A DNA stretch of 64,000 nucleotides from Actinobacillus delphinicola. GTDB lineage: Bacteria; Pseudomonadota; Gammaproteobacteria; Enterobacterales; Pasteurellaceae. The notes under the pieces were generated by a model. The model ran no database searches. It saw nothing but the letters and a program-made list of their open reading frames with translations, and was not told the origin of the DNA. Shown here piece after piece: positions 38,462-48,857 of the stretch. The stretch spans positions 1,550,001-1,614,000 of the forward strand of contig NZ_LR134510.1 of NCBI RefSeq assembly GCF_900638385.1, written 5' to 3'. The translations under genes and the position numbers were made by a program. Numbering within the stretch: the stretch's first letter is position 1; every line of letters begins with the position of its first letter.

Positions 38462-38777
38462 AATTACCTCATAAAAAGTGATACAAAAAATAGGGTTATT
38501 AGTTGTATCATAAATTGAAATTTTCTTTAAATATACTTTAAAATTAATAATTTAACAAATTAAAAAAATTTATGCTATTGTGTTTTAAATAGACTATTGC
38601 TTATTATATGTAAAATATAAGTATATTTGGCATTCAATATGACTAAAATATATATAACGAAAGCTAAAAAGGATAAAATAAATTAGGGGTAAATAGGGAA
38701 TAAGTATAAATAAAATTTTTATAAGATAAAATTAATAGATTAAAAGTTAACTATAATTCAATGGAAATAAGGAGATA
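38462..38777. other. Very AT-rich gap upstream of dcuC
   Basis: No gene seen. It contains the dcuC leader with the inverted repeat TGATACAA (38479-38486) and TTGTATCA (38503-38510), which is a candidate operator, and the 3' flank of the tRNA array, where I could not find a clear terminator hairpin. Confidence 0.45.
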
Positions 38778-38852
38778 TGGCTGGGGTACAAGGATTCGAA
38801 CCTTGGAATGCTGAGATCAAAACCCAGTGCCTTACCGCTTGGCGATACCCCA
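38778..38852 (-). tRNA. tRNA-Gln(TTG), copy 1
   Basis: 75 bases with CCA; acceptor TGGGGTA/TACCCCA, anticodon loop TTTTGAT reads TTG. Last gene of the array. Confidence 0.96.
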
Positions 38853-38874
38853 ATCAGGAAAGTGTTGTTTAAAA

Positions 38875-38959
38875 TGGTGCGGAACGAGGGACTTGAACCC
38901 ACACACCTCTCGGCGCCAGAACCTAAATCTGGTGCGTCTACCAATTTCGCCAGTTCCGC
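38875..38959 (-). tRNA. tRNA-Leu(TAG), copy 1
   Basis: 85 bases with CCA; acceptor GCGGAAC/GTTCCGC, anticodon loop TTTAGGT reads TAG, long variable arm. Confidence 0.96.
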
Positions 38960-38962
38960 AAA

Positions 38963-39039
38963 TGGTGGCTATGACGAGATTCGAACTTGTGACCCCAACA
39001 TTATGAGTGTTGTGCTCTAACCAGCTGAGCTACATAGCC
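38963..39039 (-). tRNA. tRNA-Met(CAT), elongator, copy 1
   Basis: 77 bases with CCA; acceptor GGCTATG/CATAGCC, anticodon loop CTCATAA. The sequence follows the elongator type rather than the initiator (paired first base) or Ile2. Confidence 0.94.
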
Positions 39040-39059
39040 ATTTTATATTTTAAACAATA

Positions 39060-39134
39060 TGGCTGGGGTACAAGGATTCGAACCTTGGAATGCTGAGATC
39101 AAAACCCAGTGCCTTACCGCTTGGCGATACCCCA
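39060..39134 (-). tRNA. tRNA-Gln(TTG), copy 2
   Basis: 75 bases with CCA, same body as copy 1. Confidence 0.96.
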
Positions 39135-39163
39135 TCCGAAGATATTGTGTTGTCATTTTATAG

Positions 39164-39238
39164 TGGCTGGGGTACAAGGATTCGAACCTTGGAATGCTGA
39201 GATCAAAACCCAGTGCCTTACCGCTTGGCGATACCCCA
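39164..39238 (-). tRNA. tRNA-Gln(TTG), copy 3
   Basis: 75 bases with CCA, same body as copies 1 and 2; two Gln genes lie side by side here. Confidence 0.96.
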
Positions 39239-39270
39239 ATTACTATAAAATTGTCTTTGCAAAGTGATGA

Positions 39271-39355
39271 TGGTGCGGAACGAGGGACTTGAACCCACAC
39301 ACCTCTCGGCGCCAGAACCTAAATCTGGTGCGTCTACCAATTTCGCCAGTTCCGC
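39271..39355 (-). tRNA. tRNA-Leu(TAG), copy 2
   Basis: 85 bases with CCA, same body as copy 1; part of a duplicated Met-Leu-Gln unit. Confidence 0.96.
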
Positions 39356-39359
39356 AAAA

Positions 39360-39436
39360 TGGTGGCTATGACGAGATTCGAACTTGTGACCCCAACATTA
39401 TGAGTGTTGTGCTCTAACCAGCTGAGCTACATAGCC
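39360..39436 (-). tRNA. tRNA-Met(CAT), elongator, copy 2
   Basis: 77 bases with CCA, same body as copy 1; first gene of the array, downstream of the promoter at 39477-39505. Confidence 0.94.
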
Positions 39437-39476
39437 ATTTACTTTATTGCGTTGCCTCATCAGCGTTGCGGGGTGC

Positions 39477-39505
39477 ATTATGCTGATATGAGCCCCTCTC
39501 GTCAA
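39477..39505 (-). promoter_or_regulatory. Sigma70 promoter of the second tRNA array
   Basis: On the minus strand TTGACG (39500-39505), 17-base spacer, CATAAT (39477-39482), followed by a GC-rich GCACCCCGC discriminator. Confidence 0.82.
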
Positions 39506-39649
39506 CTATTTTTTTGAAAAAAATGGAAATTTTTTATTGTTTGGGGATATAGTAGGCAACTTGATGTAAACATAAACGCTTTTAGTTGGAAAAACGATAA
39601 CATGAAATGATTAATTTATTTTTTTATTTAAAAATAAAGAGATAAAGAA

Positions 39650-39678
39650 AAGGTAGATATCAAAAAAATATCTACCTT
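39650..39678 (-). terminator. Terminator of the CitT-type gene
   Basis: AAGGTAGATAT (39650-39660) pairs with ATATCTACCTT (39668-39678); on the minus strand a T-rich but interrupted run follows. The bases between this and the tRNA promoter hold nothing else that I recognise. Confidence 0.68.
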
Positions 39679-39692
39679 CATGCGTATTTTAT

Positions 39693-41162
39693 CTAAAAAT
39701 GGCTTAGATATGGATATATATAATGAATATATGGAATGTCAATGAGGATAAAAATGACTAAAAATATTAAGCCAAAAATTGCACCAAGTCGCCAGAAGTC
39801 ACTACTTTTTACGTAATGTGAGGCAAACCATACGGGACTATGTCCAGTTGCATAAGGTGCAAGAACCCCCATTAATCCCATTGGAAGTAATAATATTAAC
39901 ATTGCTTCTGAAGGATTTACGCCCGGGATGTGTTGCAATAATGTCGCAAATAGCGCAACCATCGCTGTTGTATAAGCGGTCCCAGAGGCAAAGAAATAAC
40001 GTAGTACGCAAAATAGGATTAATAATCCTAATACCGCCCAAGTTGGTGATAAACCTTGGAAATAACTTCCTGCTTCGCTCGCTAACCATGCGAGGAAACC
40101 TACGTTTTTAAGCCCTGATGCCATAGTAATGAGGGTTGCAAACCATAGGAGAACATTCCAAGCAGGGCGATTTCCTAACATTTCATCCCAAGTAATAACT
40201 CTAAACATCAACATAAGAACGAGAATAGTTAATGCTGTTGTTGTTGGATGAATACCAAAGAATTTACTTCCAATCCAAAGAATTAATGCAAGAATACTAA
40301 TTAGCATCATTGCAATTTCTTTTTTATTCATTGGACCTAATTTACTGTATTCCTCATCAATCCAAGCACTGATTTTCTTACAATCTTTTATTTCTGGTGG
40401 GTATATCCAATAAGTGAGTAGAGGAGTGAGGAGGAATAAAATGATAGCAACAGGAAGAAATGCGACAAACCAACCTCCCCAACCAACCATTGGAATCCCT
40501 GCTTTTACGGCTAATTCTACAGCAAGTGGGTTTGGTGCTTGACCAGTTAAGAAAATGGAAGAGGAAACGCAAGTGGCGGCATAGGCTGTCCAAGCAAGAT
40601 AAGCGCCAATTTTTTTAGCGTCTTTGTCAGGGTAACTACCAAACATAGGTGGAATGCTGGTTACCATTGGATATAAGATCCCACCGCTACGTGCGGCATT
40701 TGAAGGAATGAAAGGTGCAAGGATCACATCCGTAATGGAAATAGCATAACCTAGCCCAAGTGTAGTTCGCCCCATTTTTTTTACGAGGAAAAGAGCTAAG
40801 CGATGTCCAAAACCACTGGTTTTATAGCCAAGACCAATCATGAATGCAACAAAAATAAGCCAAACAACGGTATTGGAAAAACCGCTTAATCCCCATTTGA
40901 TCGCTTGAGCTGCTGATGTTGCGTTATTTATGGCTCCAGAACCAACAGGTCCGACCTTAAATAATACAGCGATGACAACACCAATAATGCCAAGAAATGC
41001 AGGTGGGGCAGGTTCTAAAATCAATGCCATGATAAGGGCTGCAAAAATACTGGTAAAAATCCAAGCATTAATGGATAAACTTTCTGGCTGGGGAATGAAA
41101 AATACGATGAACCCTATAATGATGGGAATGAGAGCTTTTAGCCATTCTTTTTTATATAACAT
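39693..41162 (-). CDS. DASS family di/tricarboxylate antiporter (CitT/TtdT type)
   Basis: 489 residues, about 12-14 membrane helices, same length as E. coli CitT/TtdT. SITDVILAPFIPSNAARSGG near 145 is the first substrate/Na+-site SNT-like motif region and PYATGHSPVWF near 435 the second. Members exchange citrate, tartrate or oxoglutarate for succinate during anaerobic growth; the exact substrate is not readable here. Start preceded by GGAGGT. The promoter region carries an FNR-type site at class II spacing, which fits anaerobic use. Confidence 0.85.
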   Translation of the reverse strand: MLYKKEWLKALIPIIIGFIVFFIPQPESLSINAWIFTSIFAALIMALILEPAPPAFLGIIGVVIAVLFKVGPVGSGAINNATSAAQAIKWGLSGFSNTVVWLIFVAFMIGLGYKTSGFGHRLALFLVKKMGRTTLGLGYAISITDVILAPFIPSNAARSGGILYPMVTSIPPMFGSYPDKDAKKIGAYLAWTAYAATCVSSSIFLTGQAPNPLAVELAVKAGIPMVGWGGWFVAFLPVAIILFLLTPLLTYWIYPPEIKDCKKISAWIDEEYSKLGPMNKKEIAMMLISILALILWIGSKFFGIHPTTTALTILVLMLMFRVITWDEMLGNRPAWNVLLWFATLITMASGLKNVGFLAWLASEAGSYFQGLSPTWAVLGLLILFCVLRYFFASGTAYTTAMVALFATLLQHIPGVNPSEAMLILLLPMGLMGVLAPYATGHSPVWFASHYVKSSDFWRLGAIFGLIFLVIFILIDIPYIHYIYPYLSHF

Positions 41163-41213
41163 ACGACCTCCAAAAATAAATATTATATTGTTATGTGGAA
41201 AGGCTAGGTAAAG

Positions 41214-41253
41214 TGTATAAAAATTACATGGTTTAAATAGTGATTAAGATCAA
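41214..41253 (-). promoter_or_regulatory. FNR-type site and -10 before the CitT-type gene
   Basis: TTGAT-CTTA-ATCAC on the minus strand (41240-41253) matches TTGAT-N4-ATCAA at nine of ten defined bases. A -10 hexamer TATACA (41214-41219) lies so that the FNR centre is about 40-41 bases from the expected start site, the class II activator position. Confidence 0.68.
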
Positions 41254-41367
41254 ACTGAAAGAAATTTTAGCGTGTTTTTCATTCGATTTTGTATTGCATG
41301 AAAAATCTTTTATAATTGCTCGCATTTTTAACAACTCAAACAATAGAAAATTTTTAAAGAGGTTATC

Positions 41368-41829
41368 GTGACAATTACCACACAAGAAAACCACGTTATT
41401 GAAGCAAATGAATTAATGAAGTATTTACCGCACCGTTATCCGTTCTTACTCGTTGATCGTGTTGTAGCGTACGAAGAAGGTAAATCTTTACGTGCAATTA
41501 AAAACATTAGTGTGAATGAACCATGCTTTACAGGGCATTTCCCTAATGAACCGATTTTCCCTGGTGTGCTTATTCTAGAATCTCTTGCACAGGCATCAGG
41601 CATTTTGGCGTGTTTAACAAATGGTAAATTAGATAACGAGCTTTATTACTACGCAGGAATTGACAATGCACGCTTTAAACGTCCTGTAGTGCCGGGTGAT
41701 CAACTTGTTTTAGATATCACTTACACCAAAGAACGTCGTGGTATTTCTGTTTTCCACGCATGTGCAAGTGTAAATGGTGAATTAGCTTGTGAAGCAGACT
41801 TAATGTGTGCACGTCGTAAAAAAGCATAA
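41368..41829 (+). CDS. fabZ: 3-hydroxyacyl-ACP dehydratase FabZ
   Basis: 153 residues from a GTG preceded by AAAGAGG. Hotdog fold with [14 protein letters not shown] near 20 (catalytic His) and [20 protein letters not shown] near 58 (catalytic Glu). It dehydrates beta-hydroxyacyl-ACP in fatty acid elongation and shares intermediates with lipid A synthesis, hence the operon with lpxA and lpxB. lpxD, often upstream, is not here; the preceding gene is the divergent CitT-type carrier. Confidence 0.97.
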   Translation: MTITTQENHVIEANELMKYLPHRYPFLLVDRVVAYEEGKSLRAIKNISVNEPCFTGHFPNEPIFPGVLILESLAQASGILACLTNGKLDNELYYYAGIDNARFKRPVVPGDQLVLDITYTKERRGISVFHACASVNGELACEADLMCARRKKA

Positions 41830-41838
41830 GGTAGGTGT

Positions 41839-42633
41839 ATGGAATTAATTCATCCAACAGCGCAAATTCATCCTACAAGTATTGTAGAAGAAGGCGCTAA
41901 AATTGGCGAAAATGTCAAAATTGGTCCTTTCTGTGTAATTGGTAAAAATGTTGAAATTGGAAAAGGGACGATTCTTCATTCGCATATCGTTGTCAATGGG
42001 CACACCACTATTGGCGAAGATAACGAAATTTTCCAATTTGCGTCAATTGGCGAAGTTAACCAAGATCTAAAATATAAAGGCGAAGATACAAAAACGATCA
42101 TTGGCGATCGTAACCGCATTCGTGAAAGCGTGACTATCCATCGTGGAACCGTACAAGGCGGCGGGATTACACGAGTTGGTGATGATAATTTATTCATGAT
42201 CAATTCACATATCGCACATGATTGCCAAATTAAAAACCGTTGTATTTTAGCGAATAACGCGACATTAGCAGGGCATGTAGAATTAGATGACTTTGTCATT
42301 GTGGGCGGTATGTCTGCAATTCACCAGTTTGTTATTATTGGTGCGCACGTAATGCTTGGTGGCGGTTCAATGGTTAGCCAAGATGTGCCACCATATGTGG
42401 TTGCTCAAGGAAATCATGCACGTCCATTTGGGGTAAATATCGAAGGATTAAAACGTCGTGGTTTTGATAAACAAACTCTACGTGATATTCGCAATGTGTA
42501 TAAATTGATTTATCGTAGTGGTAAGACAATTGAAGAAGTTATGCCTGAAATTGAACAATACGCAAAACAAGATAGCGCAATCAGTTTCTTCCTAGACTTC
42601 TTTAAACGCTCTACGCGCGGAATCATTCGTTAA
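41839..42633 (+). CDS. lpxA: UDP-N-acetylglucosamine acyltransferase LpxA
   Basis: 264 residues; first step of lipid A synthesis, transferring 3-hydroxyacyl from ACP to UDP-GlcNAc. Left-handed beta-helix hexapeptide repeats ([20 protein letters not shown] onward) run through about residue 190, with the catalytic His in [11 protein letters not shown] near 126, then a helical C-terminal domain. It starts 10 bases after fabZ. Confidence 0.97.
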   Translation: MELIHPTAQIHPTSIVEEGAKIGENVKIGPFCVIGKNVEIGKGTILHSHIVVNGHTTIGEDNEIFQFASIGEVNQDLKYKGEDTKTIIGDRNRIRESVTIHRGTVQGGGITRVGDDNLFMINSHIAHDCQIKNRCILANNATLAGHVELDDFVIVGGMSAIHQFVIIGAHVMLGGGSMVSQDVPPYVVAQGNHARPFGVNIEGLKRRGFDKQTLRDIRNVYKLIYRSGKTIEEVMPEIEQYAKQDSAISFFLDFFKRSTRGIIR

Positions 42634-42635
42634 TA

Positions 42636-42663
42636 TTACGCCCCGATTTTCGGAATATTTTAT
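42636..42663. repeat. ACGCCCC-family repeat, copy E, left half
   Basis: ATTACGCCCCGATTTTCGG followed by the AT-rich centre ending TTTTATG; the right arm is replaced by an unrelated terminator hairpin. Confidence 0.65.
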
Positions 42664-42664
42664 G

Positions 42665-42693
42665 ACACCGCGTCTTAGTATGCGGTGTTTTTT
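42665..42693 (+). terminator. Terminator-like hairpin between lpxA and lpxB
   Basis: ACACCGC (42665-42671) pairs with GCGGTGT (42682-42688), then TTTTT. It would attenuate transcription into lpxB. Confidence 0.78.
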
Positions 42694-42707
42694 ATTATGA
42701 GGAAAGT

Positions 42708-43871
42708 ATGCAAAAAGATAATCCAACCATTGGACTTGTTGCGGGAGAAATTTCTGGCGATATGCTTGGTGGCGCTCTGATTAAAGCCTTAAAAGAAGAA
42801 TATCCAAACGCAAAATTCGTCGGCATTTGCGGCGATAAAATGCAGGCACAAGGTGCGGAAACGTGGGTAAACATGGAAGAAATTGCTGTAATGGGATTGG
42901 CGGAAATTTTAAGTCATTTACCACGCCTATTGAAAATTCGCAAACAAGTAACAGAACGCTTAATTGCCGAAAAACCAGATATTTTTGTTGGTATTGATGC
43001 ACCTGAATTCAATTTGTACGTTGAAGAAAAATTAAAACAGAGTGGGATTAAAACGATCCATTATGTGAGCCCAAGCGTGTGGGCGTGGCGTCAAAAACGT
43101 GTGCATAAAATTGGACGAGCAACCGATCTTGTTTTGGCATTTTTACCATTTGAAAAAGCATTCTACGATAAGTTTAATGTGCCGTGTCAGTTTATTGGGC
43201 ATAGTATGGCGGATCAAATTCCATTAAAACCAGATGTAGTGGCGGCAGCAAAAACATTAAATATCGATCCAAATCAGACTTATCTCACTATTTTACCAGG
43301 GAGTCGTGGTTCAGAAGTAGGCTTTTTAAGCGAACCTTTCTTAAAAACGGCATTATTATTAAAAAAACAATACCCGAATCTACAGTTTTTAGTGCCATTA
43401 GCAAATGCAAAACGCCGTGCGCAATTTGAAAAAATTAAGGCGGAGATTGCACCTGATCTTCCAATGATTTTGTTAGATGGTCATGCTCGTGAGGCGATGC
43501 AAGTTGCCAGAGCAACCCTATTAGCATCGGGAACAGCCTCGTTGGAGGCAATGCTATGTAAATCACCAATGGTGGTGGGGTACAAAATGAAACCATTAAC
43601 CTATTGGTTGGCAAAAAAATTGGTTAAAACACCATATATTTCCTTACCTAATTTATTGGCAAATGCACCGATTGTGCCAGAATTAATCCAACACGATTGT
43701 GAATCTCAAAAACTTGCGAATGCATTATCAGTTTATTTAAGTGATGCGACAGAAGCGATTGAAAAGCGTGAGAAGCTGGTGACTCAGTTTACTGAGTTAC
43801 ACGATTACATCCGTTGCGATGCGGATAAACAAGCCGCAATGGCGGTAAAACAATTACTAGAAAGAGAATAA
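42708..43871 (+). CDS. lpxB: Lipid-A-disaccharide synthase LpxB
   Basis: 387 residues; joins 2,3-diacylglucosamine-1-phosphate and its UDP form into the lipid A disaccharide (GT19). [17 protein letters not shown] at the N-terminus, [13 protein letters not shown] near 122 and [12 protein letters not shown] near 198 are family signatures. Start preceded by GAGGAAAG. rnhB follows three bases after the stop. Confidence 0.97.
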   Translation: MQKDNPTIGLVAGEISGDMLGGALIKALKEEYPNAKFVGICGDKMQAQGAETWVNMEEIAVMGLAEILSHLPRLLKIRKQVTERLIAEKPDIFVGIDAPEFNLYVEEKLKQSGIKTIHYVSPSVWAWRQKRVHKIGRATDLVLAFLPFEKAFYDKFNVPCQFIGHSMADQIPLKPDVVAAAKTLNIDPNQTYLTILPGSRGSEVGFLSEPFLKTALLLKKQYPNLQFLVPLANAKRRAQFEKIKAEIAPDLPMILLDGHAREAMQVARATLLASGTASLEAMLCKSPMVVGYKMKPLTYWLAKKLVKTPYISLPNLLANAPIVPELIQHDCESQKLANALSVYLSDATEAIEKREKLVTQFTELHDYIRCDADKQAAMAVKQLLERE

Positions 43872-43874
43872 AAC

Positions 43875-44462
43875 GTGGAAGAAATTATTTACCCAAATGT
43901 GCAATATATTGCAGGTGTCGATGAAGTCGGACGTGGTCCGCTTGTTGGGAATGTGGTAACAGCAGCCGTTATTTTAGATCCGACCAATCCGATAGAAGGA
44001 CTTAAAGACAGTAAAAAATTAAGTGAAAAAAAACGTGATGCGTTAGCGGAAGAAATCAAACAAAAAGCGTTAGCGTGGAGTATTGGTTATGCTACGCCAG
44101 AAGAAATTGATGAACTTAATATTCTGCATGCTACGATGTTAGCCATGCAACGTGCCGTACAAGGACTAAAAATCACACCTGAATTTGTGTTTGTCGATGG
44201 TAACCGTGTTCCTGAATTACCAATGCCTGCGCAAGCAGTTGTAAAAGGAGATGATCGAGTTTCAGAAATTAGTGCGGCTTCTATTTTAGCCAAAGTGGCA
44301 CGTGATGCAGAGATGTACGCATTAGATGAAAAACATCCAGAATACGGTTTTGCTAAACACAAAGGCTATCCGACAAAATTACACTTTGAAAAGCTTGCAG
44401 AATATGGCATTTTACCAGAGCATAGAAAGAGTTTTGGACCTGTCAAAAAATACGTAGAATAA
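43875..44462 (+). CDS. rnhB: Ribonuclease HII
   Basis: 195 residues from a GTG start; removes ribonucleotides from DNA and RNA of hybrids. Catalytic [17 protein letters not shown] near 14-26 (D, E), VDGNRVP near 110 (D), and the later Asp in [10 protein letters not shown] near 140. Normal length. It is in the fabZ-lpxA-lpxB-rnhB operon found in related genomes. Confidence 0.96.
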   Translation: MEEIIYPNVQYIAGVDEVGRGPLVGNVVTAAVILDPTNPIEGLKDSKKLSEKKRDALAEEIKQKALAWSIGYATPEEIDELNILHATMLAMQRAVQGLKITPEFVFVDGNRVPELPMPAQAVVKGDDRVSEISAASILAKVARDAEMYALDEKHPEYGFAKHKGYPTKLHFEKLAEYGILPEHRKSFGPVKKYVE

Positions 44463-44488
44463 CTTGATAAAACACTGGGAGGCAATCT

Positions 44489-46339
44489 ATGCTCGCCATG
44501 TTACAAGGTTGGAATTATTCACTCATTTTAACGTTAATATTCCTTGTTATTGCCATTTTTTTATTTTTGCAAAATAAAATTCGCATGGATGTTGTCGCAT
44601 TGTTGGTCATGTTGGCTTTCAGTGTTTCTGGTATTTTAACTTTACCTGAGGTTTTTGCTGGCTTTAGTGATGCCAATATTATTCTTATCGCATTATTATT
44701 CGTGGTAGGTGAGGGGCTTATTCGGACAGGAGTCGCTTATTCTGTCAGTGAATGGTTATTACGGCGTGCTAAAAATAGTGAAACACGAGTACTAATTTTG
44801 CTTATGCTTGCCGTGGCTGGGCTTGGGGCATTTATGAGTTCTACGGGGGTTGTCGCAATATTTATCCCCGTTGTCTTACTAATTTGTCGAAAAATGCACA
44901 TTTCCCCACGTAGATTAATGATGCCACTTAGCATGGCCGCTTTAATTAGTGGCATGCTGACTCTCATTGCCACGCCGCCAAATCTTATTGTAAATGCGGA
45001 GCTACTACGCCTTACTCATCAACGTCTTTCCTTTTTTTCCTTTACTCCCATCGGAATTGTCATTTTACTGCTTGGTATTTTTTATATGCTTTTCGCAAGA
45101 CGTTATCTTGGTGATGAGTTATCTCAAGAAGAAGGTAATTCACATTTTTCTATTCATGATCTAATTGCGGAATACCATATTACGGACCAAATGCGACGGG
45201 TTGTGGTGCGAGAAAATTCAGATTTTATAGGTCATCCGATAGAAGAATTAGGACTACGATCCTTGTTCGGGATTAATGTTATTGCAATAGAACGTTGGAA
45301 AAGATTACGTTCTACCTTACATGTTGAAGGGATTGGTAAAATGGAAATTCATACAAAAGATATTTTACTTGTCGATATTAGCCACCCCGATCTAGATTTT
45401 ACGTCTTTTTGTCAAACCCATGATCTTGTACCAGCAGAACTATCTGCCGTTCATTTTAATCAACAAAGTCGCTTGTTGGGCATGGTTGAAATTACGCCCG
45501 TACCCGATACGCCTTATTTAGGACAGCCTATCAGCGAATTGCACTTACGCTCACGTTATGGTGTGAATATCATTGGAATTAAGCGAAATGGCGCCATAAT
45601 TGAAACTGAACTCATGCAAGAACCTTTACAAACAGAGGATATTCTACTAGTTGTTGGTGCATGGAAATTGATTGAAAAAATGCGTCAAAATACTAAAAAT
45701 TTCTTTATGCTTGATTTTCCAGAAGAAATTGAACAAGCTGCACCTGCTCTAAGCCAGGCACCTTATGCTTTATTCTCCATTGCGGTTATGGTCTGTTTAA
45801 TGGTTTTTGGTATCGTACCCAACGTGATAGCCGCTTTAATTTGTTGTTTAATGCTCGCAAAATTTGGTTGTATTGATGCAAAATCAGCCTATCAATCTTT
45901 ACAATGGTCGAGTTTAATTCTTATTATTGGCATGATGCCTTTTGCGATTGCTTTGCAAAAAACAGGAGGTATCGCTTTTATTGTTGATAAATTACTTATT
46001 TTTGCCAGCGATTGGCATATGCATGCGCTTTTAGTGATATTATTTGTCACCTGTGCATTGGTGGGGCTTTTTATTTCAAATACGGCAACGGCGATTTTAA
46101 TTTCCCCTATAGCCGTAGAAATGGCAATTCATTTACATGTTTCTCCTGTTCCTTTTGTGATGGTGGTAGCCATTGCCGCATCAAGCGCATTTATGACGCC
46201 TATTTCATCGCCTGTAAATACGATGGTAATGGGGTTAGGTAATTATAAATTTAGTGATTTTATGAAAATAGGTGTGCCTTTTACCGTACTTGTAATGCTA
46301 GTTACGGTACTGCTTGTGCCTGTTTTATTTCCATTTTGA
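44489..46339 (+). CDS. SLC13-type permease with two RCK_C domains (YfbS-like)
   Basis: 616 residues. Two membrane blocks of the Na+/anion symporter type (about 10-210 and 425-616) are separated by two tandem TrkA-C/RCK_C domains (about 225-300 and 340-405; each has the I-x-E-L-x-L-R-S/GVNIIGIKR pattern). Similar proteins include E. coli YfbS. The substrate is unknown; sulfate or dicarboxylates are the family's usual cargo. Start preceded by GGGAGG. It is 26 bases after rnhB and 12 before mog, so it may be co-transcribed. Confidence 0.86.
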   Translation: MLAMLQGWNYSLILTLIFLVIAIFLFLQNKIRMDVVALLVMLAFSVSGILTLPEVFAGFSDANIILIALLFVVGEGLIRTGVAYSVSEWLLRRAKNSETRVLILLMLAVAGLGAFMSSTGVVAIFIPVVLLICRKMHISPRRLMMPLSMAALISGMLTLIATPPNLIVNAELLRLTHQRLSFFSFTPIGIVILLLGIFYMLFARRYLGDELSQEEGNSHFSIHDLIAEYHITDQMRRVVVRENSDFIGHPIEELGLRSLFGINVIAIERWKRLRSTLHVEGIGKMEIHTKDILLVDISHPDLDFTSFCQTHDLVPAELSAVHFNQQSRLLGMVEITPVPDTPYLGQPISELHLRSRYGVNIIGIKRNGAIIETELMQEPLQTEDILLVVGAWKLIEKMRQNTKNFFMLDFPEEIEQAAPALSQAPYALFSIAVMVCLMVFGIVPNVIAALICCLMLAKFGCIDAKSAYQSLQWSSLILIIGMMPFAIALQKTGGIAFIVDKLLIFASDWHMHALLVILFVTCALVGLFISNTATAILISPIAVEMAIHLHVSPVPFVMVVAIAASSAFMTPISSPVNTMVMGLGNYKFSDFMKIGVPFTVLVMLVTVLLVPVLFPF

Positions 46340-46351
46340 TTAGGAGATATT

Positions 46352-47282
<931 letters not shown>

Positions 47283-47292
47283 AATGTTATAT

Positions 47293-47332
47293 ACGCCCTA
47301 AATTTCAAAAAAATTTATGAAAATTGGGGCGT
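47293..47332. repeat. ACGCCCC-family palindrome, copy F
   Basis: ACGCCCT (47293-47299) with GGGGCGT (47326-47332), one mismatch, and inner arms AATTTCA/TGAAAATT around AAAAAATTTA. It lies directly after glnB, probably acting as its terminator. Confidence 0.8.
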
Positions 47333-47469
47333 CATTATTTTTAATGAAAATTAATCTTATTTAACTTGTGCAAAATCAAGGATATTATTTATCTAAATGG
47401 CAAAATAGCCACGCAGTTAAAGCAACCATATTTATAAGGATCCATTTGGATTAAATTTTGAGGCACTGT

Positions 47470-47892
47470 ATGGGAATTTGGAAAAAAGAAATTAACTTAG
47501 ATGAATTAAACCAAAGTTGTGCAGATTGTGCAGTTTCTCACTTAGGTATTCGTTTTACGAACTATGGGGATGATTGGTTAGAGGCAAAAATGCCTATTAC
47601 AGAAAAAACAACGCAACCAATGGGCTGGTTGCATGGTGGTATCTCTTGTGCGTTAGCAGAAACCGTTGGCTCTGCCGCAGGATTTTATTGTGTTGAAGAA
47701 CCGTATGTAACCGTAGGGGCTGAAATTAATGCAAGTCACCTTCGCCCAATGAAAAAAGGGGATATAGCACGAGCAGTCGCTACACCTCTTAAATTGGGCA
47801 ATAAATTACACGTTTGGCAGATAGATATACTAAATTCTGAAAATAAACTTTGCTGTCGCTCACGTTTAACTTTATCGGTGATTGAGTCATGA
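47470..47892 (+). CDS. Hotdog-fold acyl-CoA thioesterase (PaaI/MenI-like)
   Basis: 140 residues from the ATG at 47470, with TGAGG upstream; an in-frame TTG at 47458 is not needed. A single hotdog domain, with the catalytic region QPMGWLHGGISCALAETVGS near 47-66 (HGG plus Glu). Similar to the H. influenzae thioesterase adjacent to hemH and to E. coli YdiI/MenI, which hydrolyse 1,4-dihydroxynaphthoyl-CoA or broad acyl-CoA; the substrate here is open. Its stop overlaps the hemH start (ATGA). Confidence 0.88.
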   Translation: MGIWKKEINLDELNQSCADCAVSHLGIRFTNYGDDWLEAKMPITEKTTQPMGWLHGGISCALAETVGSAAGFYCVEEPYVTVGAEINASHLRPMKKGDIARAVATPLKLGNKLHVWQIDILNSENKLCCRSRLTLSVIES

Positions 47893-48857
47893 GTAAAAAA
47901 ATTGGTGTCATCTTAGTGAATTTAGGCTCGCCTGCAGAGGCAACGCCTAAAGCGGTATCTGATTATTTGTGGCAGTTTTTGCGAGATAAACGAGTGGTGG
48001 ATCTCCCCGCATGGAAATGGTGGCCACTTTTAAAAGCCATTATTTTGCCACATCGGGCTAAACGTGTTGCAGAACTTTATCAACATTCATGGACTGCACA
48101 AGGTTCTTTGTTGATTGCTGTTTCTCGTCAACAACAAAAGTTAGTGCAACGATATTTACGCGAAAAAGGCATTGATGCCGAAGTTGAATTAGCCATGACT
48201 TATGGTCAACCTAATTTAACGACAGCAGTGGATAATTTAATGCGGAAGAAAATAGAAAAACTTATCGTTTTACCGCTTTTTCCACAATATAGTAGCACAA
48301 CTACGGCTGCGGTTTTTGATGCTTTCGTTAATATTTGGCAAAATCGTCGTGATTTACCGCCATTTGAATTTATTCATAATTATGCAGATAATCCTGATTA
48401 TATTCAGGCACTTGCTCAAACTATTCGTCGCTATTTAAAAGAGGATACTTTCCTTTTATTTTCTTATCACGGTATTCCTTTGCGTTATGAACAAGAAGGG
48501 GATAATTATCGTCAACAATGTGAGTTAACTACTCAAAAAGTGATCGAAACGTTAGGGTTAGAGTCGAAACAATGGGGCATGACGTTTCAATCTCGTTTCG
48601 GGCGTGAGGAATGGCTTTCGCCTTATACCGATGAATTTATGAAAACAGCACCTAAAGAGGGGATTCGTAAAATTGCGGTAGTATGTCCAGGGTTTTCGGC
48701 AGATTGCTTAGAAACAGTTGAAGAAATTGCGCAAGAAAATCGCCAATATTTTCTACATCATGGCGGAGAAGATTTTCAATACATTCCTGCACTTAATACC
48801 CAACCTGCACATATTACCGCATTAGGTAATATCATTCTAAAAAAATGCGAGGCATAG
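47889..48857 (+). CDS. hemH: Ferrochelatase
   Basis: 322 residues; inserts Fe2+ into protoporphyrin IX at the membrane. GVILVNLGSPAEATPKAV at the N-terminus, LPLFPQYSSTTTAAVFDA near 125, the catalytic His in FSYHGIPLRY near 195, and CPGFSADCLETVEEI near 270 with the catalytic Glu. Translationally coupled to the thioesterase by a 4-base overlap. Confidence 0.96.
   Translation: MSKKIGVILVNLGSPAEATPKAVSDYLWQFLRDKRVVDLPAWKWWPLLKAIILPHRAKRVAELYQHSWTAQGSLLIAVSRQQQKLVQRYLREKGIDAEVELAMTYGQPNLTTAVDNLMRKKIEKLIVLPLFPQYSSTTTAAVFDAFVNIWQNRRDLPPFEFIHNYADNPDYIQALAQTIRRYLKEDTFLLFSYHGIPLRYEQEGDNYRQQCELTTQKVIETLGLESKQWGMTFQSRFGREEWLSPYTDEFMKTAPKEGIRKIAVVCPGFSADCLETVEEIAQENRQYFLHHGGEDFQYIPALNTQPAHITALGNIILKKCEA

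Noticed and set aside
38747-39300. Open frames in the second tRNA block
   Set aside because: Same reason: read-through of tRNA-Gln, Leu and Met genes.
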